From Zonotrichia leucophrys gambelii (lineage: Eukaryota > Chordata > Aves > Passeriformes > Passerellidae): a stretch of 64,000 bases of DNA. Of this stretch, positions 1-11,640 are shown piece after piece (position 1 is the first letter of the stretch; every line of letters starts with the position of its first letter). The stretch spans positions 60,233,216-60,297,215 of the forward strand of contig NC_088171.1 of assembly GCF_028769735.1 (NCBI RefSeq). Direction: 5' to 3'. The position numbers were made by a program, and so were the translations under genes. Under the pieces are notes generated by a model. That model saw nothing but the letters and a program-made list of their open reading frames with translations, was not told the origin of the DNA and ran no database searches.

Positions 1-3000
1 TCTCTCACAAAGTCCTAAACTCCATCAGGAATGACCATCTATATTCAGTCTGTTTCCTGTTCTCAAATTAAGAATCCAGAGAAATTACTCCACACTGAAT
101 AACAAGGCAATGCTCTTGCTATGGGGATCCCACCTGTCTGCTCACCAATGATATCTCTTCTGGGATCTGTCCATTACTATATATCTGACCCTATTTCATA
201 GCATGTTATTTTGGAGCTCAAAATTCTCTGGTCTTGGTTGTGCTGCTGGTATGGTGCAGGGAATGCTGCTGGTTCAGTCACAATGCTTCATTAGAATAAT
301 CACACCTTGTAACTTCCCTGTTACACCTCCTGCATGCTCTCAGCACTGAAGGCCAGCAACTATGACTGCTCTTTGTTGTATGGAAGCAAAGTTGCATCTC
401 ATTGCCATTATTATTTTGATCCATGCATGCTTGGGAGACCAAGCAAAAAGTGAATTTTTTACTTCTGTGTCTATTTTTGTGTCAGCCATGTGACAGAATT
501 TCTGCTCTTCCAGAGTAGGTAGTACATCCACTGGCATTCCTCCATGAGCAGTTTTTGGTGGCGAGCTTTGAGAGACACACAGAGACACAGACATTTCTTT
601 TTATGTACTGCATCTATTGCATTCTGTTTAAGTATAAATTGACAGAGATTTTCTGCTGAGTTAATAGTTGAATTTTTCAGGGAAAGCTGGAAGAGATTTC
701 CTGTTCCACACCTTTCTAAGAAATTCACTATCTGGGAAACAGGACCAGACAAGACAAAAAGCTATGCAATTATTTTTAACAGGGTGTTAAAAATAATGTT
801 TATGGTGTAACTGACACAGCTATTGTAGATTCTTTCTTCAGGATAGCTACAAATACTTAGTTGTGAAGAATTTGGCATAGCTAAATACATAAAATGAATG
901 ACATGCATTCCATAACCTTATATTTATATTAATTGTGTCTTACTTTTCTGCATGTGATTGTCCCTCTCTATTTATGGTTCTAATCCATCTGCTAAAAGGC
1001 ATCAAGTAATTTTTTTGTAAATGCATTTTGCTACTCTATGCATAATTTCTTCTTAAAGGCGTAATTTAACCATTGTATATGTTTTGAAATTATAGCCATA
1101 ATTTCAGAAAAATCAGTTATGTTTATCTCGCTGTGACAGTCTTCTGTTAAATCAACACAAAGTTTTATTCTTCTCTTCACAATTCTCTAAATGCAAAATT
1201 ATTAATTCAAACTCTTAACTCACTGTCTGACGCAGACTTGCAACTCTTGCAAACTCCACAGAGACCATGATATAATCCACACTCTTCTGGTCACTTTCCA
1301 TTTTATGTTGAGAATTAAATTTTCCAACACCGTATCCTTGCATGGTCAAGGCAGAACTTTTTTATGTAGAAAACTTGCCTAACCTAGGTCTCCTACAGTG
1401 TGGTATTGAAACTTCATTCTGATTCCAAAAAGAATTACTATTTTTCAGAAAGAAAAGTATGATTTTAAAAAACATCATTGGTGAGTTTGAAAGAGAGAGG
1501 TCAGAATGGAAGTGTACAGTAGTATGTAAAGATGCAAGTTTTAAGGCTCAAAATACCACTACTGATTCAATATCAAGGTTTAGAGGATGACTTAAGAAGC
1601 AAATTCTTAATTGATCAAACTCAATTGATGATATTTTTCATAAATCACATTCATAGGTGCCCTGAAAATAAACTGCCTAGTGTTTGCATTAACTTCAATT
1701 GCATTGGAAGTGCCAGGCTCACCTGTTTCATTTTAGCTAAATTCCAACTGAGTTAAATATTAGGGGCTGAATTAGTCTGTTTTGTGGTGGACTGAATGAA
1801 TGGATTGGTTGGGGTTTTTTTGATTGCAACCTTTAGTTTTCCAAAATCAATCCACATTATTTATGTTTCAGAGATGCCTGTTTTCTGCTGTTTGAAAGTT
1901 AGCTGTCCTTGCATGTGCTGCAAAGAGCCTGCAGCAATAGAAATGAGAAATTTCTATTCTTCCAAATCTAAGACAATCCTCATAAATATTATAAAGGTAA
2001 AACAGTGTTCAGGACAAAGTACATCTCCAAATAATTTTTAATTTCTTGTTGATTAAACAACCACTAAAACAAAATAACAATGTAGAAAATATTAAAATAA
2101 TGATGTTATTGTGTTCTACCCTTACTTCTTGTCTGAGTCAATATTTCTACACATAAAGGTGAGATAATCTTCAAGATGTTTAGGTGCTCTCAGGTTCATT
2201 TGCTCCTAAAAACTTGAACATTTTCTACTAGCTATGAATAGGGCATTCATGGTTAGTAGAAAATGCTCTTATGCTATTAAAAATGAAACACAATAAATAT
2301 TATCTAACACAAGGAGGGAGAAATTTCCCTAGAATAGAAGGCAACAAACTGTCCGCTCTATTTGGACAAGAACTTTAATTTTCAACTAAGCAATCCCATG
2401 TACTAGGAAAAGAAAATCTTTTCAATTTGGAGGACTTTGACAAATATTAATATATCACAGTTGCAATGGGATTCATTTGTGCTGTGGAATCTAAGAGGTC
2501 AGTACATCTGTAAAGACTTATAGTACTTAAGAGATGATCGTACAAGACATATGGTTTAATCATGATGTATTTAAGCCTTTTTTATCTGCTTAAGAATTCA
2601 ATGTTTTTCTTTCTCTAATTTAAGAAACCATTTGTGATTCCTCTCAACAACCAAAAAAGTATTAATACAGCAGCCAGAGGGCATTAAAAATGGACTGAGA
2701 AAAGTCAAAATTATGTAACTATAATTGATTACAACAATTATTAAAATATAGATATAATGTTTTGAATGTTGTTCTCTATAGGCTTGACATCACACTATTA
2801 ATTTTTATATATCGGTGAATTTCCTATAGAATCTCATTTATAGTGTGGTAAATCTTCAGGGAAAGATAATGAAAATGTTGAAGGGCTCTGTGATTTATAT
2901 CTCAGCATTAATATGTTTGTGTCACTAAAGCTATCTTCTAAGAGCAGTTTGTTTTTCTAAAACCATGTCCTCCCAATAATGATCATAACCACTGTTTTAT

Positions 3001-5442
3001 TTTAGAATGCTAACACACGCACACACAGTGCTGCATGAACCATGGTGGAAAAAGCCTGCCAGGGCTTTAGGTGTCTGCTTGCCACCATTGCCCAACTTGC
3101 CCTTCATCACGTTAGAGTGCATGTGCTACCCCCTCTCACTGATGGCCACTATGTGGTAAAGGAATGTAGAAACCAGAGCTGTAAGATTGCTCCCTTTGCC
3201 AAAGTTATGGGGAGCTTTCTACCCAGAAGCATCTAATCCAAAGAGATTGTAGCCTTTTCAAACTGCACTTACTGAAGGCGGCCTGCCTGTGGTGTGACTT
3301 GGAATTGAATGCTCAAATCTGCAAGTGCAGGTCAGGTGTGCAGGCAGCCACGCAAAACAGGCTGTTGAAAAAGGTGCATGGCTACAGCAGCACCACATGG
3401 AAATATGACTCTCTCCTCTAAACTCAGCCGCCAAATATCACCTTTCAGGAATGATTTTCTATTTTGTATTCTCCTCAGTCTTATTATTTAACAAATAACA
3501 CTTGTATGTAATCTATCTAGCAGTAGAACAGACTATAGAGAGCACACATAGGACATGAAATATATTCCTTTTATCACCCAAAGAAGGGTTAATATTAAAG
3601 GTCATTAGAAAAAAATCCTAAATGAAAAGTTATTAAACAGTCCTGCTCATAGATTATCTGATTATGGACTAGGAAAAAATACAAGTTAAAAGTTAATTCA
3701 AGAGTATTAACTTGCACAGTCTTAAACATAGGGTTTAGTCCTTAATAATAATCAAGCCTACAAAGAAAATCAAGGGAAAAAAGATATAATCTTAGTGCAG
3801 AACACCCATATGTTAATTCATAGCATAGACAGGAAGATGCAGTTTAATTTTACCTTGTTCAAGCAGTTCCTATCAAGTACAGCAGGATTTACTTTTATCT
3901 GTTAACAGAATGATCTTTCATACTATTCACTGACATATGTTGAAATCATTTTCTAAGGGAAGAGAAGATTATCTTTAATACATATAGAAGTTTTAAATCT
4001 GTGATATACATAGGACTAGGCTTCTGAAATCTGTAGTTTAAGCTCTGAGCATAACCATGCCCAGTAGTGTATTTCTAGCACTATGATGCATCTCAAAAAA
4101 AGATCAAAGTCAGGAAGATGGGGGCCATTTTACAGCAGGAATCTAGTGGCAGCAAAGACTACATGAGAGAATAATTTGATAATTTATTAATCAGAAATTT
4201 TAGAACACAGTATATGCTTCAGCTGGGTACCTTATCAAAGAGGAGCTCTGCCAATTCCTGAACTTTGTGGTTTTGGCTTGATCTGGAAGACCTAAGAATT
4301 TGATTTGGCAAAGATTTGGTTGCAGATGGAGGCTGTTCTGGCTAGCACTCTACTGCTTGCCCTTGAAGAAGCACAGTGAGCTTGTAAGATAAGATGTGAG
4401 ATTTTACCCATTGGCATCTTACATAGTATTAAAAGGACTGAAGGACAGCAATAAGCTTATTTGTTTCCTAAAATACCTGTTATATTCAGTGAGGGCACCA
4501 TCCTACCTTCCTTTCTTAAATAAGTAAATATTTATTCTAGGTGAAAGGTGCACTTACCATGAGGGATAAAATTTGCCCTTGTGGTAACATGCCGTATAAT
4601 TTATGCTCTGAATGAATGCAATTGTCTAATCAAAAAGATTCTGCAGAATTTCCTTTGCAGATACCTTCCACATGTGGTTATGGTAGAACCTCATGTGGTA
4701 CTGCCAGTACTCTGAGTCTGCTATGCATGGATTTGGACAGGCAAAGGATTTGGATCTAATACTCAGTCTCTATTAATAGGCAGCATCAGAAAATGGACTC
4801 AGAACTGAAAAAAAAATTGTATTTCTCTTTGTGCAAAACCTTAAATAGTACAACAATATTTTCCTTAGGAAAATCATATTTTGTCATGCTTAAGTTTTCC
4901 TTCATGAGTTTTATATTGACAAGTTGCTTTGCAAGTGGTTTTATTGTAATCCTGCTTTTTAATTACATTACATGTTGGTACTTACCAGCCATTTTTTTTT
5001 TTGAATCTAAAAAGCCCTGGCCATTTTATGTTCAGACTATCAGCAGCCAGACACTGTTTACTTTTAGTGACTGCAGCATGTTTATGTGTGTCTACCTCAA
5101 CAATTAGAAACAAATCGCCCAGAAAGGATGTAGTCTTAACATCTAAGTAAATAATGGAGATGGATAAATGAAAATTACTAAATCAAGATGAAATACATTT
5201 CTAAAGCTGTGTCAGCTGTGCTTTCAGGCCCAAGGAAAACAAAATTGATCACCTGGTCGCAGTCCAAGGTTAAAGGTCTGAAACAGAGACTGCTGACACT
5301 TAGGTAAATGAACTGTGTAAAACAATAGGATGAGAGAAGTTTTCATCTAAAAGGGAAAAGAAGAAAGGAATATATGTATATAGAGCAGTGTGGCCTTCAG
5401 AATATGTAAAGATTTTTTACCTCTTTTATTTTCTTATTCTGA
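1..5442. other. Non-genic AT-rich single-copy DNA
   Basis: No exon, RNA gene or recognisable transposon is visible on either strand. Short open frames are present but have no domain and no splice context. A short CA-rich run lies at about 3013-3027. A slightly GC-richer patch lies at about 3030-3420 and contains a 64-codon frame starting with ATG at 3042, which has no recognisable family. I see nothing else to annotate. Confidence 0.6.
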
Positions 5443-5520
5443 AATAATTAGAGATGCAAATTCATCTGAAATCACCTCACTCCTTTCACTGATTCATGAA
5501 TTTCCAGGTCTCAAAACAGA
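5443..5520 (+). repeat. 78-bp dispersed repeat, copy A
   Basis: This segment aligns without gaps to 8116-8193 in the same orientation, with about 9 mismatches in 78 positions (about 88% identity by eye). Both copies begin AATAATTAGAGATGCAAAT and share the core TGAATTTCCAGGTCTCA near the right end. Flanks on both sides do not align. I do not recognise the family. It could be two copies of an old uncharacterised interspersed repeat, or a local duplication separated by 2.6 kb. Confidence 0.7.
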
Positions 5521-5532
5521 TGTCAAGTTATG

Positions 5533-5552
5533 TTCTGTACTCCAGTACAGAA
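5533..5552. repeat. Short near-perfect palindrome
   Basis: Arms TTCTGTACT and AGTACAGAA (9 bp each) flank a 2-base centre CC. It lies 12 bases after copy A of the 78-bp repeat. At this length it may be chance. It loosely resembles an inverted nuclear-receptor-type half-site pair, but the half-sites do not match a consensus well. Confidence 0.45.
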
Positions 5553-8115
5553 GGAAAAAATCAGCTTTAAAATTTAATTTTTTTCCCCTCTGTTTACCTT
5601 CTTATTCTTAATGTGTTAGAAGCATCATGTTCTCAAGACTGCTTATCAATAAATAATTTTTAAATGTTTGTAAAATAATAACAATAAAATAATCTATACA
5701 ATGATGTTTCATCCCATGAAATGAAAAAAATGCAGAAAACTGTACTCCATGGAATTTTGGGGGTTTCGGTACTTCATAAATGTGTAAGACTCAATTCTAT
5801 TTGAGGGAGTATTATTGGCATCACAGTAAGATTTACAGGAGGATGACTTGCATGGAGGATGTCATGCAAAGCCACAGAGATTGGGTTTTCCAAGGATTGT
5901 CACACTGGATATATTATTTTCTTTAGCATGGAATCTATTTAATATGAATTTAACACAGTAAAAGTTAACATTGTGTTGGTACTGTAGCAAAATAGGCAAA
6001 ATAAGCCCTACTCCCAGAAAATAAGGGACTATGGGAAAAACAATCTTTTTCTCAAGATTAACTAAGAATTATACATCCAACTCAAGTTTTGATTATAGCC
6101 TGCACAGATAACAGTGCAAATTCCAGACGAAATGCTGTTAGAAATGAGGCTGTCAGCAGTCTAAACTAACAACTGATCCTTTCACTCAGCCAAAGGGATA
6201 TCATTATAATTATTAATTATTTCATTTTTACTTGTGCCTTAGCCCAGATAAAGCAAAATGACTGCATTTTCAGAAACTGTTACTTTTCAGTCTAAGATGG
6301 TTACTGCATCACCTCCAGTCAGAATAAAACATCTCTGTTGTGTATCAAGATTCATCACCCAGCTGAGCTAAAATTCCCTGTTTGCTCTGAAATTGTGGTC
6401 TCCTGCATGACAGTAAAATTTGTGAAGTCCCATCTCCAGGTTGCCCTGACATTTATTAAATATTTTAGCCAGAAAGAAACATTAAGAAGGCCTACAGACT
6501 AGGAAGACAATTGAAAAACCTCTAAGAAAGGAAATATCTTATTAATTCATTAAGTCAAACTGCTTGTATCTACACTTGTATGACTAGAATTATGGTTCAT
6601 TAACTTCATTTCTTTATATGAGTTAATTAGCTCAGAGGAGGCCAGAAATTAATTACCAGCTTATATAGTTTGTGCAGAATGGCATTCTGTTTATTTAGTT
6701 TCTCCTATTAACTTTTAATCTCTTCAAACAATAAAAGAGGTAATTAGTATTTTATAAACAAAAATGAATGCAACAAAGGCAAATAATTTGCCAAATAGTG
6801 AAGCTCCTGTGTGGAACCTGATAGTTGTGTGGTTCAAGTTACAGACCTTTTCAATGTTAAGTATAAGCAAAAGGAGATTGAAAATATAGGTAGTCTTCAG
6901 GCAGGGCCATGCAATCCATCATGAAAGAAGAGCTACCTACTAATACCTCACAGAGCAGAAAAACGAGCCTTAAAAAGTTTCCAGCTGTTTGAAAATAATT
7001 GCCCATGTATTCAGCTACAGTAACAGTTGTAGCCAGCTTTACTAAGGTATGGGAACAGAGCAGAAAAGAGTGGGAAAACAAAAAGAAACCACTTTCATTT
7101 AGGTAAAAAAAAAATACACAACAGAACATTAATGCATACTATACAATTGTAATACAAAAAGATCGAAAGTCAACATGCCAAGTGTTTAACTAAGCTTTCT
7201 ACACTAACAATAATATGTATTAAATCTGTTTAGCAATTTATAAGATTAAACCTTCCATTTTGAGGACATGTATTGAACTTTGCTTCATTTTTTCCCTCTC
7301 CAGAGACTGCATACGTGATATTCTTTGTGACTTTTGGTAATTTTAATAAGTACATGCTGTATCTACAAAGATATATCACAGAGTAGATGTTCATCATCAT
7401 CTCTTTGGTGTACATGACAAAATAAATGCAAATATGTGTCAAGCATGTTACTTAGGAAATATTTCAGGAAATTCTTGATGAGTGTTTAAGATTTTATTAG
7501 CACTATTTATTCACTTCCCTACATCTGCAAAACCAGGTGCCTTTGTCCAACTCTACGAAACCCAGAGAGAGCCATAAAAACCCTCTTTAAAAATCCTAAA
7601 GCCACCATGAACTTAAAGTCTGTAATCTTGAGCCATTCATGGACTAAATTCACATTGTGTGTCTCATTGAAGAGTGACCCTAAGCCCTTCCCACTGGTAT
7701 CCATTTAAAGTTTCAGTTATATATTTCATACTGTGAGAACTGAGAACTGCTAATGTTTCTGGGCACAAGAAAGTGTTATAATCCTACCCTTTCTTATCCT
7801 TGGGCTCTGTGCAATTTGTGGAAGCAAAACCATAAAATATTGTGGGGTGGATTGTTTTGCCTGTATAAGGCTTCTTGAAGAGTGGGTTGAGTCTCAAAAT
7901 AAATTGGTTGCAATACACTGGCTAGATTTGTTAGGCAAAGAGTCAATTTTATTATATGGTTCTATAATTCATCATTTACCTATAAAATTAACAGTCACTC
8001 CATACAGCACTGCTTTTGGACAAGGAAGGAAAAAGTACAATTAGTATATTAACCATTTACCAGTAAGGCTTAATTGCTTTATTTTTTTTTAAATTAAATA
8101 ATAAGATATGGCCAA
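5553..8115. other. Non-genic AT-rich DNA
   Basis: No coding exon, RNA gene or known repeat was recognised. The stretch contains homeodomain-type TTAATTA words around 6620-6660 and several short A or T runs, which are expected at this base composition. Confidence 0.55.
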
Positions 8116-8193
8116 AATAATTAGAGATGCAAATCCATCTGAAATCAACTGAATCCTTTCACGGATGTATGAATTTCCAGGTCTCATAACAAA
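8116..8193 (+). repeat. 78-bp dispersed repeat, copy B
   Basis: This is the partner of 5443-5520, with about 88% identity and no gap. Its right end runs almost directly into the pentanucleotide array that starts at 8216. That raises the possibility that the array grew from the end of the repeat, as LINE and SINE tails often do. Copy A has no such array. Confidence 0.7.
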
Positions 8194-8215
8194 ATAATAT
8201 ATGTATTATAATAAT

Positions 8216-8310
8216 GTAATATAATATAATATAAGGTAACGTAACATAACATAACGTAACGTAAAGTAACGTAACGTAACATAACATAACATAACATAAT
8301 ATAATATAAT
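8216..8310 (+). repeat. Pentanucleotide microsatellite (GTAAC/ATAAC/ATAAT), 19 units
   Basis: Nineteen consecutive 5-bp units stay in perfect phase with no indel. In order they are one GTAAT, two ATAAT, ATAAG, two GTAAC, two ATAAC, GTAAC, GTAAA, three GTAAC, three ATAAC and three ATAAT. GTAAC units sit mostly in the middle, with ATAAC then ATAAT towards the right edge. Every GTAAC that follows a unit ending in C makes a CpG at the junction. The ATAAC variant equals CpG-to-CpA decay of that junction. Confidence 0.9.
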
Positions 8311-8563
8311 AATGTATTCATAAATGACTTTCAGTACAGTCTCTAAATGGTGGGCACTTGAACAAGAATCCTCTGGCTAGTGATATTTCATTTGTGTCAT
8401 AAAACCAACATAAGAAAACCTTGTTGGAGTTGTTCAAATCCAAAACAGCACAGGTCTACTTCAGGCATAGTGGGGTAAGTTAGACTCAGAATTAGAAGAC
8501 AACAGAAAAACCTAAATGACTGCAAAGAGACAAGAAATGCACTGAAATCATACACTTCAGAAC

Positions 8564-8614
8564 TCTTTCCAACTTCATCTAACCTAAAAAATAGGTTAGA
8601 TGAAGATGGAAAGA
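8564..8614. repeat. Long hairpin: 22 of 23 paired bases, 5-nt loop
   Basis: Bases 8564-8586 pair with 8592-8614 around a loop of five A's. The inner 14 bp (8573-8586 with 8592-8605) are perfect. One A-A mismatch (8572/8606) is followed by 8 more pairs. This is far beyond chance in 64 kb. The loop is very short and the stem is shorter than a typical pre-miRNA, so a template-switch-generated quasi-palindrome is more likely than a microRNA. It is not part of a recognised transposon. Confidence 0.85.
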
Positions 8615-9829
8615 AAAAACCTTTCTCATATTTGATTTTATTATGAGGCCACCATATGATATAAACAAAAAACATTTGGAATAAATCAAAGAAATTTTTT
8701 TTTTTACTGCTGCTAGAAGTAAAAAACCCTTTCCTTTACACGACAGAAAGATAATATCCAATAACTTTTATTCTTGTATAGCTCTAAGAATAAAAGCCAC
8801 AATACTTAATGCTATTTCCAAGGCTGTGGCAATAAAAGATGAAAAGGTAACTTTCTCCAGTGTGCTAGAGACTTTGAAAAGTAAAGGAATTTGAAAGGAT
8901 TTCAAGGCATTCAATGAGACCTGAAGCTGATTGTATCAATGCTTCATCAATGAAACACAATATTCCCCCCTATCTCTTCAGTGTACACAAAGGTCTTCAT
9001 TGGAATTGTTTAAATCATCACGATTAATTTTGGACTCTGACAAAGAATAGAATTTTCCTTTCTCTCTCTGTCTTGTATTTTATTATTCTTTTGTCTTAAA
9101 ATCCTCTTGATGTGAAGCAGCTGCCATCTTCAACCTGATTAACAGATAGACATGGTTTCTTTATTGCCAGCATTAGCTTTACAGCACAAATCACATGGCT
9201 TCAAAAGGCTGGGGAAACGATCAAACTGCTCATGACTATTACAAATGGGTTCAAGCAATTCTCCATTCCTTACTGATGCTGCCTTGGCATGTGGTTTGTC
9301 CCAGATAATTCCTGAATATGCAGACATGCCGTGTCAAGTTGATTCCTACAAAGCTGACAACAAACAAAACTGAAACTCTCACTAAGCAGTTCTGGACAAC
9401 TTAACATGATATATATAAATTTTTATTTTTTTTTTGTAAATTGCCCTTGTTATTTCAGCCTAGAGACATCAGTAACATTTATGTGTATAGAGGTGAGAAG
9501 AAGGAAACTGGTAACTTTTGAATTTTGCCATTAATTTTGATTTTAATGGTAGAATTACATTATCCTTTTGGAGAAATAGAAATAAATAAATCTGATGTAG
9601 CATCTCAGGAACTTTAATGTATTTGTACAAATATCCCTGATGCATTCAAAATGAGAATTTTTGAAGTTCTTTTGTTGTCAGTTCAACATTTTCTCTATTT
9701 TCATTTTTATTTACAATTTCTATTTCCACTACACTGCTCATTAAATCATTTTAGAAAGAATTTTATGTATTCCCAGGCTAGCCTGAAAAGAATATGTGCA
9801 ATTTCTTATGATTTGTAAGATATAGGAGA
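8615..9829. other. Non-genic AT-rich DNA
   Basis: No gene, RNA or known repeat was recognised. There are T runs near 8695-8705 and 9423-9435. Confidence 0.5.
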
Positions 9830-11640
9830 ATTCTCACCCCTTCTACAACCTCATCTCCTTCTGTGATCCATCTTCTTTCTCTCACTGTCTACTAAAGAGA
9901 ATTCTGCCAGTGTCCTCACCCCCCACAGATACCCTGCAGAAACTCAAATACTTAACCTGCACCTTGCTTAGTAATCTCTGACTTCTGCTTCAGGTCCCAT
10001 TTAATCGATGGCATCATCTACTGCACTTCAAGAACCCCAAATACCCTCCTTCTCTAGAGACCCACATGGCTAGGTATTCAACATCATTTTCTCATCTGAA
10101 AATGATTATTTCCTCTGACAGGTTTTATCTCTAAATACTCCCACCAGATACTCTTTCATTACTTCTCCCCTTTTTGGTACCTGCTAGCTTTACAGATTTA
10201 AATGATCTTGCCAGACCCGGTCTCCTCTGATCTTCACTTCCTCATTTTCACATAAAGCTTTCACAAAAGATAATGTTGAACAACGGGGCATCTCCCACTT
10301 CATGTTAGTTGAATTTAGGTGAACAGCTTGCTCATTGTAGTTTGGATATTTTTTTTTCTTTAGATATTTTCTGAAGCTTCGATTTCTCTTTCTCTTTGCT
10401 TTTTTCCCTGCATTTAGCAAGTTATTTTTTAACTTACACCAAGTTTCTCATTGATAACAGATATCAGCATCTTCCCTCTGATCCTAGTGGTCCCGTATCC
10501 CTGTTTCCTTTTCTTCTGCCACATCCTGTTTGACCCCTGCCTTTCACTTCATCCTCTTCAGCGAATTCTTGTCGAAGCAAAGAATGTCTTTTCTTTGTCA
10601 AGACTGCTGCATTTCAAATATTATTCTCAACTGGGAGCATCTGCTGTTCACCTAAAATTGTTTCAAAGTCCTCCACAAGCTCTTCTTTGTAAATCAAATT
10701 GCTTTGCTCTAGGAGGTGCTAAATGACAGCTTCCCTCACATGTGACACTGACTTGCAATTTACTCTGCTGAACTACTTGAGAAGAAAACATGACAAGTCA
10801 ATGATAAATGTCCACATAGTATGGATTTGCAAAGCCACTTCAGTAATTTCTCATTTATAAATATATGCAATGCTCCTTTTGTGTTCTTCATCAGTCTTTG
10901 AATACAATGCCATAGCTATGACCCATTATGATCCCATCTCCTCCTGTGTACCCACAGTTCTCTTTTTTGTTTTACTAACTAGTTTCCTTATGATTCTTCC
11001 TCATCCCTCTCAAACTTGCAGATTGATACTTTGCTGCTGCTTCTGCACTAACAGTCTGCAACTGTCTAGCCAACATCCTCAGACTCACTGACTCCATTCC
11101 TTTTTTAAATGCAGCAGTAACCCAATCTTTAATCAGCACACTGCAGCCCGGTTCTGCCTGCTTTTTGCTTACAATTTCCTAACCTTTATGCCCCTCCTAA
11201 CCTTCTGTTCCTATCATTTTTCACTGCAACCTTCTATAGCTTTGTCCATTTTGGAAAATCTTTCGTAGGGTATTTGTATGAAAAATGAGACCTAAAATTA
11301 CAGTGTGCTCTACTAAGCATGACAAAGGTCATCTTTCCTGCTTCCATGAAACCTGGTCGCACACTTTGGGTATTTCTGTGACCAGAAGCCTTCTCATCTT
11401 GATGCATATGAAGTTAACCTTTGTCATTCCTGCAATCATTTTTTTGACATGTCATCCCAACTATGGCACCTTTGGAAAGGGAAGTGAATATATAATGTTA
11501 GATATGAGACTTTCATATTCACAGGCAGCCTACTGAACTATTTTCAAAGAGCAGGATTTGCTTCCAAAATCTAACCTGCACAACTGATTTTTTTCTCCTT
11601 CCTCTTTGCCAAATTTTTGCTATGATGAGTTATTTTAACA
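9830..11640. other. Pyrimidine-skewed stretch, origin unclear
   Basis: The plus strand is visibly enriched in C and T for about 1.8 kb. Words such as CATCTCCTTCTG, CCTCCTTCTC and CCCATCTCCTCC recur. The surrounding DNA is A+T-rich without such a skew. Several short open frames occur here because stop codons are purine-rich, so they are not evidence of a gene. A strongly decayed LINE in antisense orientation, or transcription-linked strand asymmetry, could give this pattern. I could not match it to a family by eye. Confidence 0.4.

Noticed and set aside
8216..8310. CRISPR array or phage-like repeat
   Set aside because: Units are 5 bp with no spacers. It is a microsatellite in vertebrate DNA.
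8564..8614. microRNA precursor
   Set aside because: The stem is only about 23 bp with a 5-base loop, shorter than normal pri-miRNA stems. A template-switch palindrome explains it better.
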